Assembly (NCBI RefSeq): GCF_027595985.1
Contig: NC_073312.1
Location: 10,266,426-10,330,425, forward strand
Source of the DNA: Sorex araneus
Taxonomy: Eukaryota > Chordata > Mammalia > Eulipotyphla > Soricidae
Length of the DNA stretch: 64,000 nucleotides
Reading direction: 5' to 3'
Positions 30,431 through 40,755 of this stretch are shown here, one piece after another. Every line of letters begins with the position of its first letter. The stretch's first letter is position 1. Position numbers and translations under genes: made by a program. Under the pieces are notes generated by a model that made no database searches, was not told the DNA's origin, and saw only the letters and a list, made by a program, of their open reading frames with translations.

Positions 30431-30785
30431 ATCTGGGCCATACCTGTTGGCATCGGGTGATGGTGGTGGAAGGCATGTGGGGTCAGTGAATTGAATTGGA
30501 GACCTGCTTCAGTGCATAAACGAGGCATGAACACTTATACTCTTTTAAGCATTCTTGTTAGTCCTAAGCCCACTTTGATTTTTATTATTTTTTGAGTCAT
30601 CGAAGATGTACTCAGAAGACACAGGGCCCCATCTGTCCTGAAGTCCTAAGTCCTTCAGTACAGAAGATTACCCAGCGACTTCTTGGTGCTTGAGGGCCTT
30701 CAGAGCTACCCCCCAACAGTGCATGCAGGTTCGGCAACGTGCAAGGCAATGTGCCTTATCCCTTTGTACTATCTCTCTGGTCCTC
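30431..30785 (-). mobile_element. Old SINE-like fragments, antisense
   Basis: Two weak pieces: ATCTGGGCCATACCTGTTGG near 30430, and a clearer head at 30720-30785 (GTGCAAGGCAATGTGCCTTATCC to ATCTCTCTGGTCC). Boundaries uncertain. Confidence 0.5.
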
Positions 30786-30855
30786 TTGTCTCATTTTGAT
30801 GAATAGTCTCTTCACAATGTAAATCACAGTGTGAGTTAATTGCTTATAATTTTTT

Positions 30856-31027
30856 TTTTTTGCTTTTTGGGTCACAACCAGCAATGCTCAGGGGTTATTC
30901 CTGGCTTTGCACTCAGGAATTACTCCTGGCAGTGCTTGGGGGACCATATGGGATATGCCGGGGATCGAACCTGGGTCGGCCGCGTGCAAGGCAAACGCCC
31001 TACCCACTGTGCTATCGCTCCGGCCCC
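30856..31027 (-). mobile_element. SINE-A, young, 18-bp TSD
   Basis: Antisense full-length copy flanked by AATTGCTTATAATTTTTT (30838-30855 and 31028-31045). It carries GGGATCGAACC in the box B region; the usual GGGATGCTGGG reads GGGATATGCCGGG. Confidence 0.95.
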
Positions 31028-31045
31028 AATTGCTTATAATTTTTT

Positions 31046-31650
31046 GTGTGTCCCCTGCAAGATTGGAATTTCCCTGAGGGTGCAGGACATGCTTGTGTTG
31101 GTTGCCTTTCTTGCCATGAAAATAGTACCAGAATTTATTTGTAAAGTGAAGGAAAGAAGGATCTGTGGTTTATGTCACACACTGACCCAGGACCTTACCA
31201 TCTCAACTGCGCAGATAAGTTTTTGACTAGTACTGGGATCACTGTAGAACCCAGGAGACGAAACTCAGGTCAGGAATATACAACTTGATTCATAGCATCT
31301 TAAACCAAGAATGCATCCTTGAGCTAAAATAGAGTCTCTCTCAGGATGTAGGGGATCTACAATGAAGCAAAGCAGATTTCTAAACATAGTGACACTGAGG
31401 GAAGGAGATCCTGGGAGTTTTCCTTACCAATCAAGGAAAAGGTAAGTGGAAAATAATAAAAATTTTCATTTCTACTAATTTAAGATACGTAAAATCATTT
31501 TGAATTGTTATATATGGATTGTTTTATTTTTAGAAAATATAAGAGGGTCTTTTATTTATAAGATCTTGATTTTTTTTTTCAGCCCCAAATTCCTTGAGGG
31601 GAATTGAGGAATTACAGCGTGAGGGTACTTCTGTATTTCTGTTCCTTTGC
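31046..31650. other. Unique non-coding stretch
   Basis: No recognised repeat or credible exon. AT-rich toward 31500. Confidence 0.45.
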
Positions 31651-31970
31651 AGATTTTTTGACTAATTTTTTTTTATTAAGGGACTATGATGTACAAAGTT
31701 ACTCATAGTAGAATTTCAAGATTACAATGTTCCAGCACCAATGCCACCATCACTGTCAACTTCCTTCCACCAATGTCCCTAGTTCCCTTACTTTCCCCTT
31801 GATGAGGACATTTTTTAACTTTGGTTACTGTAATTTGGGTCTTATACTTAGATTGTTGTTGATTCTGTGGTGTAGATAAATACCTAGACCACACCTCGAC
31901 ATCACTCATGAGCCCAAGGCCCCTAACCTTGGGCTCATGTTATCTCCTTACTTCTTACTTCACCGTGAGA
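31651..31970 (-). mobile_element. Relic of L1 3'UTR, antisense
   Basis: ATGTTCCAGCACCAATGCCACC, TTCCACCAATGTCCCTAGTTCC and the ACTTCACCGTGAGATA end are reverse 3'UTR words. The order suggests two overlapping L1 3' ends. Confidence 0.65.
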
Positions 31971-31971
31971 T

Positions 31972-32002
31972 AGCCCATTGCAAAAAAAAAAAAAGCCCAT
32001 TG
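31972..32002 (+). repeat. Poly(A) run between 9-bp direct repeats
   Basis: AGCCCATTG at 31972-31980 and again at 31994-32002, separated by a C and a run of A. It lies within antisense L1 3'UTR. It has the shape of a retroinsertion reduced to its tail. Confidence 0.8.
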
Positions 32003-32280
32003 ATTGGGTTTCAGTCATACAATGTTCCAACACCCATTTGAATGAGATCTGAGCTTAACCATGATGATTTGAAATAGTAAGGTGCTCTCTCTCCATCCTC
32101 CCTGCAGATGCGGGAGGGCAGTGCAAAAGCAGCTTTTTTATCCTTGATCTTCTTTTTCTCCTCCAGAGTGTCATAGAATTTCTTTTCTGCCCGGCCAACT
32201 GCTATATTTCCTGTTTCCAGTCCCGAGTCCTGATTTTTTTGATTATTCCCAATAAAAATGGCACATATCACTGAAATTGA
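32003..32280 (-). other. Unidentified 86-codon frame next to L1 3'UTR tail
   Basis: On the minus strand, 32271-32011 is open for 86 codons. Its middle (GRAEKKFYDTLEEKKKIKDK) has charged, coiled-coil-like composition and G/C-ending codons, unlike the AT-rich neighbourhood. The last part (about 32003-32040) is L1 3'UTR tail, so the frame is chimeric. It may be a retrocopy fragment of an unidentified gene, or chance. I do not assign a function. Confidence 0.3.
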
Positions 32281-32526
32281 AATTCATATAACTCCTTAAG
32301 CAATGTAAAAATAAATTACACATATTAAAATTGCACAAAAGAGAAACTATGGCTTGAGGCAAACTTATTAAAATATAACAATTCTTAACTTTTAGGGAAA
32401 TGATGATTCTTTGATAATCTGATGAAAGTTTCAGATCCTTTTCCCAGAAATATGCATATATCCACTCTCTGTTTTAATATGATTTCTGAGGATTCATGAA
32501 CTATGGGTTAAGGACTTCTGCTGAAA

Positions 32527-32699
32527 ATTTTGTTTTTGCTTTTGGGCCACACCCAGCAAGGCTCAGGGGTTACTCCTGACTTCACACTCAGGAATCACTC
32601 TTGGCAGTGCCTGGGGTACCAGATGGGATGCTGGGATCGAACCCAGATTGACAATTGTAAGGCAAGTGCCTTATCCACTGTACTATCACTCTGACCCTC
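32527..32699 (-). mobile_element. SINE-A relative
   Basis: Antisense: GCTTTTGGGCCACACCCAGC to TATCACTCTGACCC, in full order. A near-direct repeat TCTGCTGAAA / TCTGCCGAAA flanks it. Confidence 0.88.
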
Positions 32700-32797
32700 T
32701 GCCGAAATCTTTACTGCAGAACTCTCCCAGTGAATAACGGGGGATGAGAAGTGCTAGAGATATTCCTACTTGTGAATTAATTATTACTAATGAAGTA

Positions 32798-33047
32798 AAT
32801 TGGGTGATAGCACAGTGGGTAGGGTGTTTGCTTTGCATTCAGCTGACCTGGGTTCGATTCCTCTGTCCCTCTCGGAGAGGCCTGCAAGCTACCGAGAGTA
32901 TCCTGCCTGCACGGCAGAGCCTGGCAAGCTACCTGTGGCATATTCGATATGCTAAAAAAAGTAACAACACGTCTCACAATGGAGATGTTACTGGTGCCCG
33001 CTACAGCAAATTGATGAACAACGGGATGACAGTGTGACAGTGCAACA
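32798..33047 (+). mobile_element. SINE-B, near full length, sense
   Basis: Starts in the head at TTGGGTGATAGCACAGTGGG (box A good), box B GGTTCGATTCC perfect, then CCCTCTCGGAGAGGCCTGC, ACACGTCTCACAATGGAGATG, and tail GCAAATTGATGAACAACGGG to GACAGTGTGACAGTGC. Confidence 0.94.
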
Positions 33048-33159
33048 CTTAGGAAATTGAAAATTAACTGAAGTCAATTTAAGTGAGGGGAGAGAAGTGA
33101 TGCTTTAAACAAATATTTCCAAATCTTAAAGAAAAAGAATAGCATCACCCTCATATCTT

Positions 33160-33334
33160 TTTTTTTCAGGGGTGAGCGTCACACCCCGCAATGCTCAGGG
33201 GTTACTCTTGTCTCTGCACTCAGGAATTACTCCCTGACTGTACTCAGGGGACCATATGAGATGCTGGAGATCGAACCCGGGTCAGCCATGTGCAAGGCAA
33301 ATGCCCTTACCGCTGTATTATCACTCCAGCCCCT
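33160..33334 (-). mobile_element. SINE-A, full length
   Basis: Antisense: AGCGTCACACCCCGCAATGC to TATTATCACTCCAGCCCC; box B GGAGATCGAACCCGG. A degraded ATCTTT-type flank repeat only. Confidence 0.92.
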
Positions 33335-33559
33335 CACCTGTGTATCTTTATCTGCCTTTGTTGCTCCTTCCTCTCTGAAAATTCTTATCCATTCTTCTGT
33401 GCCCCAAGGAGAGGTAGCTGGATTTCTATTTGCAGAAGCTCAGAGAAGGAAAGTGTCTAGGGAATACTTAAACTGACCAAGGGCTATGATCACATCAAGA
33501 AAGCCTGTCCTTAACCTGGCCGGGCAGACTGAGTCTCCCATAGCTCACTTGAAGGAGAC

Positions 33560-33736
33560 GGGATTAATGAGTACAAAATGCGTGTGCCTTGGACGCATCT
33601 AGCCCAGTTTGATTCCCAGGGTCCCATGTGATCCCCTCAGTGCCACCAGGAGCGGATTTTTGAGTGCAGAGCCAGGAGTAACCCCTGAGCACTGCAGGAT
33701 GTGATATCAAAACTAAAAACTAAAACCAAACAAACA
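33560..33736 (+). mobile_element. SINE-A relative, head partly lost
   Basis: The head is diverged (AATGCGTGTGCCTTGGACGC). Box-B-like GTTTGATTCCC, then a clear body CCCATGTGATCCCCTCAGTGCC and GCCAGGAGTAACCCCTGAGC, and an A-rich tail. Confidence 0.8.
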
Positions 33737-34029
33737 AAACCACCAACAAACTAAAAGAAGGTCTAAGAGAGGAGGAGGAACTGATTTTATCCACCCAGGA
33801 AACGCTCAGAGTTTGTGTTAGGAGCCTTGGGGAAGGGGCTAAATTTTGAAGAAATTCCAGTGAAGATTTAGAACTTGTGAGTATATGGTACCATCCTAGC
33901 TTGGTGCCTGTAGGTTCTAGATAGCAAGGTAATCAATGAACAACAAAAGTGGAGCTGTTTTTCTTTTCATCTGCACATTACTTTCTCTTTTCTAATCTTT
34001 GTGAATTATTGGAAATGCACTTTAATGAG
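33737..34029. other. Unique non-coding stretch
   Basis: Nothing recognised. Confidence 0.4.
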
Positions 34030-34150
34030 GGTACTAAGTAGCTCAGCCACTTACCAGTTATGTGACCACTGCAAGTTACCAAGATGCTCAGTTCCTCAAA
34101 ACAAAACAATGATAATATGAGATTCATAGAATGACTGAATATTAGATGAA
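34030..34150 (+). mobile_element. MIR, sense
   Basis: AGCTCAGCCACTTACCAGTTATGTGACC followed by GCTCAGTTCCTCAAAAC and GATAATATGAGATTCATAGA is MIR core order. Confidence 0.75.
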
Positions 34151-34164
34151 AGAATGAATATTAG

Positions 34165-34500
34165 GAATTTATTTATTTATTTAAAAATTTACTTATTTTT
34201 TTCCAATTTCCCTCTTACACTTTATATAAAGACTGTGGTTTACAAACTTGTTCAGAATAATTTGTTACAGGTATCCAATATCCCAACATTACCATTATAC
34301 CTTCCCTTCAACATTGTCTTCAATTTTCCTAACCATCCCTTAAGCCTGTCCCCATAGCAGGCTCTCAATAACTTATTTAAGATTGCTTGTTATAATAATT
34401 TGCTAAGAGAATGATCAAAAAATATTTCATTAGAAGAAAGTAAAGATTATTGTATTTCACCTTGAACCCATGGATGTTAGGAATTTACTATAATGTTCAA
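34165..34500 (-). mobile_element. Relic of L1 3'UTR, antisense
   Basis: AACTTGTTCAGAATAATTTGTTACAGG, TATCCAATATCCCAACATTACC and TAACTTATTTAAGATTGCTTGTTATAATAATTTGC-type words parallel the copy at 52140-52400. Confidence 0.65.
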
Positions 34501-34939
34501 TTGCCCAGTAAGCAGTTAATATGTTCCCTGTTGGTTCAAATATATTAGCAGTGAACTATACAATAGTAAGCTTTACAACAGTAGGGTTCTTGATCTTAAG
34601 ACAAGTAATAATTTTCTGGCATCACGGGGACCCCTTATCATAAGTAAAATAGGTAGCTGCCTATATTATATAGCTTGAGGCCCCCAAAGCCCAAATCTGG
34701 TGTCTGAACAAAATGTTCATGACATGAATTACCAGTGCAGTTTATTGACAAACATGGATGGGCCCTGAACTTTAGAGATGGGATAGAACAGGAATCTGTT
34801 CTTTTTTTGATATTTTTTAGTTCTGTGATCTTAAGTCAGGTTAAAAGACTGCATGTAGCATCATTACTAATGGAAGAAAATGTAAATCCTTTTACTTAAG
34901 GTTAGGCACAAAGAAGGACGTCCAATCACTGTTACTATT
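34501..34939. other. Unique non-coding stretch
   Basis: Nothing recognised. Confidence 0.4.
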
Positions 34940-35620
34940 TAAAAAAATATACAAAGCATTTGTCACAGCAATTAGGCAAGAAAAGGAAATCAAAAGAATT
35001 CAGAGTGGTAAAGAAGTCAGACTATCACTATTTCCAGATGACATGATATGGTACATTTGTCACTGTCACTGTCACTCTCATCCCGTTGCTCATCAATTTG
35101 CTTGAGTGGGCACCAGTAATGTCTCCATTGTGAGACTTGTTGTTACTGTTCTTGGAATATCAAATACACCACGGGGAGCTTGCCAGGCTCTGCCATGTGG
35201 GCGAGATATCTTTCCGGGCTCCCCGAGAGGGGTAGAGTAATCAAACCCGGGTCAGCCACATACAAGGCAAATGCCCTACCTGCTGTGCTATCGATCCAGC
35301 CCTATAGTACATCTATCATTAATAAGTAATCATATATGACTTACAAAATCCCAAAAGCTCAATTAAGAAAATTCTTAGAAGCAATAAGCTTATACAATAA
35401 AGCAACACACTACTTTAAATGAATGCCCTCAAATCAGTTGCATTCTTATATGGGAACAATGATGTAGAAGAGATATGAAATTAAAGAAAGTCAGTATTCA
35501 ATTTATTATCATGATCAAAACTCTAATATCTAGGAATACCTATATCATACAATATAGATGTCATATTAAAGAAGTTATAAGGATCAGGGATAGTCATTTA
35601 TTAGTAATCAACATCTTAAT
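34940..35620 (+). mobile_element. L1 ORF2 reverse-transcriptase region, split by SINE-B
   Basis: AGCAATTAGGCAAGAAAAGGAAATCAAAAG and TCAGACTATCACTATTTCCAG lead into the catalytic region, which reads F-P-D-D at about 35030-35041 where L1 normally has F/Y-A-D-D. After the SINE it continues (AAATCAGTTGCATTCTTATATGG). Dead copy. Confidence 0.85.
35057..35303 (-). mobile_element. SINE-B, near full length, in L1
   Basis: Antisense: tail CACTGTCACTGTCACTCTCATCCCG, GGCACCAGTAATGTCTCC, body GGGAGCTTGCCAGGCTCTGCC, head TCAAACCCGGGTCAGCC to GCTATCGATCCAGCCC. A near-direct repeat TATGGTACAT / TATAGTACAT lies in L1 sequence on both sides. Confidence 0.93.
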
Positions 35621-35639
35621 GATCATTTCTCTTTTTTTC

Positions 35640-35815
35640 ATGTTTGAAACTTTATTTTATTTACAAAGTGGTTCATAATATAGTTGTTTTTGTATTCAGG
35701 ATTCTAACACCAATCCCACCACCAGTGAGACCTTCCTCCCACCAATGTCCTCAGTTACCCACCACCTTCCCCCCACATCCTGACCTTTAGTAGGCACAAA
35801 ATAATTTACTTTGTA
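35640..35815 (-). mobile_element. Relic of L1 3'UTR, antisense, left half
   Basis: TTTACAAAGTGGTTCATAATATAG, TTCTAACACCAATCCCACC and AGTAGGCACAAAATAATTTAC. Continues at 36243 after the sense L1 piece. Confidence 0.75.
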
Positions 35816-36242
35816 ACACCCAAGAATAGTAGATATAAGTACCAGGAGGTTTGCTCCACAGCTTGGAACCCGGTCTCACATGTTGGGGGAAAAGGCAGCT
35901 CAGATAGAGAAGGGAACACCAAGTAAAAGGTGTTTGGAGGGCCTGCTCGGGATGGGAGGTGTGTTGAATGTAGACTAAAGACTGATCATAATGGCCATTC
36001 AATATTTGCATTGCAGACCACAATATCCTAAAGGAGAGAAAGAGTAAAAGGGAATGCATCTGCCACAGAGGTGGTGGTGGGGGGGTTGGGGGGAGCTCTG
36101 GGAGGGATAGTGGGAACATCGGTGGTGGAGAATGGGCATTGGTGGTGGGATGGGTACTCGATCATTGTATGACTGAAATGTAAGTGTGGAAGTTTGTAAG
36201 TCTGTAACTGTACCTCATGGTGATTCATTAAACTATATGAAA
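35816..36242 (+). mobile_element. L1 3'UTR insertion, 13-bp TSD
   Basis: Only 3'UTR: ACACCCAAGAATAGTAGATA, a G-rich patch at 36070-36100, GGTGGTGGGATGGGTACTCG and CATGGTGATTCATTAAACT. AATTTACTTTGTA occurs at 35803-35815 and 36243-36255. The 110-codon minus-strand frame across it is antisense L1. Confidence 0.9.
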
Positions 36243-36420
36243 AATTTACTTTGTATTGCTTGCTACAACATATATCTTATAATGGTGTTACTAAAGTCCT
36301 TGTTCAGGGGCTTGCTGAGCTAGGTGGTCATTAATCCGACTATACTATTGTTTTCACTCATTTTGCTTAGAGGACTTCTATGCAACTTTATCTTCTGACT
36401 TTTTTCTGTTAATCCTGGGA
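36243..36420 (-). mobile_element. Relic of L1 3'UTR, antisense, right half
   Basis: ACTTTGTATTGCTTGCTACAAC resumes the relic; compare TATTTTGTATTGCTTGTTATG at 52261. Confidence 0.6.
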
Positions 36421-36724
36421 TGTCAGTACTGTGAACTTTGAAGATGCTGCATGGCAGCATATGTGGCTTCCTGTTCCAGCAGCTACAAGACTAAAATGAT
36501 TCAACAGCATGATATCTCGGGCTTACTCAGTTTGGCTCTGTTTAGTTGTTCTCTTTGAGATTGGTCATGGAAGCAGGCTATTTATATGTGAGTAGGTGTT
36601 TGGGGCACTGGGCCCTCCAGCAGGGTGAAGCATGGCCTGTCCCATCCCAAGAAGTCTCCTGTGATCTGGAGACCAGACCTACCACCTTAGGCTCCACTGT
36701 AGCATCTCTTCTTAATCATTTACT
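36421..36724. other. Unique non-coding stretch
   Basis: A 101-codon plus frame (36546-36851) starts here but ends in the SINE; no recognised protein. Confidence 0.4.
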
Positions 36725-36738
36725 AATGATACATCATT

Positions 36739-36914
36739 TTTTTCTTTTTTGGGTCACACTAGGCAATGCACAGGAGTACTTCCGGCTCATGCACTCAGGA
36801 AGTACTCCTGGCGGTGCTGGGTGGGGGAACATATGGAATGCTAAGAATTGAACTTGGGTCGGCTGCGTGCAAGGCAAATAAATGCCCTACCCGCTGTGCT
36901 ATTGCTATAGCCCC
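36739..36914 (-). mobile_element. SINE-A, 14-bp TSD
   Basis: Antisense full-length copy between AATGATACATCATT repeats (36725-36738 and 36915-36928). Extra bases GTGGG and AATA give small insertions relative to the family. Confidence 0.94.
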
Positions 36915-36928
36915 AATGATACATCATT

Positions 36929-38626
36929 AAGAACTCACACTCCTAAACATTTATGCATCTAATAATGGACTATCGAAATATTCAAAATATTTACCTACTA
37001 GTATACCTGAAGGGAGTGATTGACAGCAGCACAATAGTAGTTGGAGACTTGAACACTACTCTGTCACTTTTGGATAGATCAATCGGACCAAAACTTAACA
37101 AGGAAATGCTTGCTTTGAAGGAAGAAATGGAAGAGATAGATTTAGCATCCTCAAGAAGTTGAAAGCACATTCTCTAGTGTACATGGTACATTTTCCAAGG
37201 TAAACTACATGCTGGGTCACAAAGCCTGTCTCTATAAATTCAAGAAGACAGAAATTGTTTCAATTATCCTTTCAGACCATGATGCATTGAAATTGAAGTT
37301 AATCACAATCAGAAACAAGAAAATAAGCCAAAGATTTGTAAATTGAACAACTCATTGCTGAACAACTAGTGTGTCAAAGTCAAAAAGGAAATCATAAAGG
37401 GAGTAAAATTATTCCTGGAAACAAACTTGAATGAAAATATGAGCTACCAAAACATAGAGGACAAGAAAAAGTGGAATTTAAGAGAATAGTTCATAGCAAT
37501 ACAAGTATGCATTGGGAAGCAGAAAGGGCCCACATAAATAACCTAACTGCATCACTTGAGCAGCTAGGAAAAGACCAACAAAAGGAATCCATAGCAAGCC
37601 AAAGGAAGAAAATAATAAACTTAGGGGGAAAATTAATGAAATGGAAACAAAAACCCTTAAAAGATTAATGAAACCAACAACTTTATTTGAAAAAACAATT
37701 AACAAATTAGCAAGGTTCACAAAGTTAGAGAGAAAACCTTAGTAAACCTAATAAGAAATGAAAGGGAGACGTCACAGAGATATCATAGAAATTCAAAGGA
37801 TCATTGAAAATTTCTTTGAAAATCTTCATGTCATGAAATTTGAGCACCTAGAAGAAATGGATAAATTTCTGGACCCTTATAATCTTCCAAGATTGAATAA
37901 AGAGGAAAAAGAGCAATTGAACAGGCCAATTACGATTAGGGAAATTTAAATGGTAATCAGAACTTCCCCCCAAATGCCTAGGTCCAGATAAATATTCTTG
38001 TGTCCTTTCAAACATTTGAAAACCTTCTCCCAATCCTTTTTAAGCTCTTTCAGAAAGTGAAGAAATAGTAATCCTCCCAGTTTCTCTGAGGCAAACATTA
38101 CCTGATACCCAAATCAGAGAGATACAGTAAAAAAGAAAAACTGTTAACCTATGTCCCTAATGAACATAGATACAAAGATCCTCAGCAAAATGATAGAAAA
38201 TGGAATACAGCAATACATAAAGAAGGGTATACACCATAACCTGAGTAAGATTAATCCTGGGGATATAAGGATGACAACATACACAACTCAACAATATTCA
38301 CAACAATAATTCACAACTCAATATTCCATAAGACTGCACTGTAGCGTTGTCCTCCTGTTGTTTATTTATTTGCTCGAGTGGGCACCAGTAACGTCTCCAT
38401 TGTGAGACTTGTTACTGTTTTTGGCATATTGAATATACCACAGGTAGCTTGCCAGGCTCTGCCATGTGGGCGGGATACTCTCAGTAGCTTGCCGAGTTCT
38501 CCAATTCCATAACAATACAAGGGAAAATAAAAATAATCTGATCATATCAATAGAGGCAGAAAAAGTATTGACAAAAATCCAACACCATTCATGAATTTAA
38601 AAAGTCCAATAAAATGAGTCCAGAAA
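36929..38626 (+). mobile_element. L1 ORF2, endonuclease to early reverse transcriptase, sense
   Basis: Encodes decayed L1 ORF2: VVGDLNTTLS (the endonuclease GDxNT region) near 37045, the FLDPYNLPRLNKEE region near 37870 and the PITIREI word, then DPAP-like linker text. Frames are broken at many points, but the order is colinear with L1. It continues at 39074 and 40756 after younger insertions. Confidence 0.9.
38335..38503 (-). mobile_element. SINE-B, truncated, in L1
   Basis: Antisense: tail TTTATTTATTTGCTCGAGTGGGC, GTCTCCATTGTGAGACTTG, body to CTCTCAGTAGCTTGCCGAG; the tRNA-like head is missing. An ATTCCATAA-type repeat lies on both sides in L1 sequence. Confidence 0.9.
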
Positions 38627-39073
38627 TATAAAGTAGCAAAATGGGACACTAACAACCAAGAGCAGTAGAGAAAAGAACCAGGAGGTCTGCCTCACAGCTT
38701 GGAAACTGGCCTCACATGCTGGGGGAAAAGGCAGCAGAGACAGAGAAGGGAACACCTAGTAGACAATGTTGGGAGGACCCACTCGGGTTGAAAGCTGCGT
38801 GCCAAAGTAGACTATAGACCAAACATGATGGCCACTCAATATCTCTATTGCAAACTACAACATCCAAAAGGAGAGAGAACAAAGGAAATGCCCTGCCACA
38901 GATGTAGGTCGGGTGGTGGGGATTGGGGTGGGAGTGGTGGGAAGGATACTGGGAACATTGGTGGAGGAGAATGGGCACTGGTGGAGGGATGTAAACCAAA
39001 TGCAAACATGAAAGTTCATAAGCTTGTAACTGTACCTCATGGTGATTCACTAATAAATTTTTTTTTTAAAAAG
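38627..39073 (+). mobile_element. L1 3'UTR nested in the 36929 L1, 13-bp TSD
   Basis: ATGAGTCCAGAAA occurs at 38614-38626 and 39074-39086. Between them is only L1 3'UTR: ACCAAGAGCAGTAGAGAAAAG, ACCAAACATGATGGCCACTC, a GGTGGGGATTGGGGTGGG patch and TGGTGATTCACTAATAAA with its tail. It splits the reverse-transcriptase region of the host L1. Confidence 0.95.
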
Positions 39074-39873
39074 ATGAGTCCAGAAAAAGAGTCCAATAAA
39101 ATGGGAGTAGAAGGAACTTTCCTCAACGTAGAGCCATTTACCATAAGCCCACAGCAAGCATCATACTCGGAGGTGAAAGCCTTCCCTCTAAGATCAGGCA
39201 CAAGACAAGGTTGCTCACTACTATTCAATATAGTATTGAAAGTCTTTATCATAACAATGGGGTAAGAAAGCAATATTAAGGGCCTACAGATCAGAAAAGA
39301 AGTCAACCTCTCAGTATTTGAGGATGACATGATACTATATTTAGAAAACCCTACAGACACTACAAAAAGAAGCTAGAAACAATAGACCTGTACAGTGAAG
39401 TGGCAGTCTACAAAGTCAATGTGCAGAGAATGTGAATGTTCTATATTCAAATAATAAAAAAGAGAGAGAAGTTTTAAAAATTCCCTCTCACAATTGTGTC
39501 TCATAAAGTCAAGTACCTGGGAATCAACTTAACAAAAGAGGTGAGAGACTTAAGAAAAGAAAACTATAAATCACTACTGAAAGAAATAAAGGGGATGTGA
39601 GAAAATGGAGACACAATCCCCTTTTGTGGGTTGGGAGGATAATGTTGTCAAAATGACAATCTTGCCCAAACCATTAGACATATTCAGTATAGTCCTTATA
39701 AAAATGCACAAGGCATTTTAAAAAATACATAGATCAAAAAAAAAAAAATACATAGATCAAATTCTGTTATATGGATCAATACTCTCTCCCCCATCCCAGC
39801 AGCTAAATAAGTTCCAGGGAAAAAAGATGGGTGCTTCTCATTCCCCTCTTCAAACTGTATTCTAAATCTGTGT
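39074..39873 (+). mobile_element. L1 ORF2, reverse-transcriptase region, continuation
   Basis: Frames read KAFPLRSGTRQGCS near 39178 and then F-E-D-D in place of F-A-D-D near 39318-39329, so a catalytic-motif residue is changed. ORF2 continues past SQVPGNQL-like text to a break at about 39873, where a second L1 piece is inserted. Confidence 0.9.
39721..39760 (+). repeat. Poly(A) run between copies of a 16-bp word
   Basis: AAAAATACATAGATCA at 39721-39736 is followed by a run of A and a second AAAAATACATAGATCAA ending at 39760, within L1 ORF2. The same shape as at 31972-32002. Confidence 0.85.
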
Positions 39874-40755
39874 AATAATATGCTGGAGGGAATGCTTACT
39901 TGTTCAGCCCTTTTGGAAAACAATATGGACAATTCTCAAAAAATTAGAAGTTGAGCTCCCATTTGACCCAGCAATACCACTCCTGGGAATATATCCCAGA
40001 GAGGCAAAAAGGTATAGTAGAAATGACATTTGTATTTCTATGTTCATTGCAGCACTGTTTACAATAGCCACAATCTGGGAAAAAAACAGAGTGCCCAAAA
40101 AACAGATGACTGGTTAAAGAAACTTCGGTACATCTACACAATGGAATACTATGCAACTGTTAGAAAAGATGAAGTCATGAAATTTGCATATAAGTGGATC
40201 AACATGGAAAGTATCATGTTGAGTGAAATAATTCAGAAAGAAAGAGACAGACATGTAAAGATTGCACTCATATGTAGAATATAAACTAGCAGAGAGGTAT
40301 GAGCTAGCAATGATGCAACTTCTGGCAGAAATTTCTCTGGACTTAGTTACTAAAATACTAAAATACAGAAATCCAAAACCTCGTGGCCGCTATTGTGGCC
40401 ACACAACCTCATATCTCTTCAGTCTCAGCAATGGAAAACAAATTATCAAATGCTTCCTTTCCAGCAGGTCTGACTTTGGGGGGGATGGAAACTCCAAACA
40501 ATAATAGTGAGTTTTTTGTTGAAATATTGAATATAATCAAAGTAAAGAGAAAGTAAAGTGAAATTTATCATCTACACAGGCGGGGTGGGGGGGCTGGGGG
40601 CTTGGGGGGTGTGGGGGGAGGTTTACTGTGGTTCTTGGTGGTGGAATATGTGCACTGGTGAAGGGATAGGTGTTCGAGCATTGTGTAACTGAGACTTAAG
40701 CCTGAAAGCTTTGTAACTTTCCACATGGTGATTCAATAAAAAAAAATTTTAAAAA
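39874..40755 (+). mobile_element. Second L1 nested in the 36929 L1: ORF2 C-terminus and 3'UTR
   Basis: The host sequence CTGTGTAAT precedes (about 39865-39873) and reappears at about 40758, after which host ORF2 resumes (CAGAATAGAGTGATACTAG). The insert starts in ORF2 (GGGAATGCTTACTTGTTCAGC), reads IYTMEYYATVRKDEVMKF near 40130, ends ORF2 near 40284, then has a 3'UTR of the same type as 22590-23588 and the signal TTCAATAAAAAAAA. Confidence 0.88.

Noticed and set aside
38825-39265. 146-codon plus-strand frame with an RT-like end
   Set aside because: It joins the nested L1 3'UTR (38627-39073) to the host L1 ORF2 and is not a gene.
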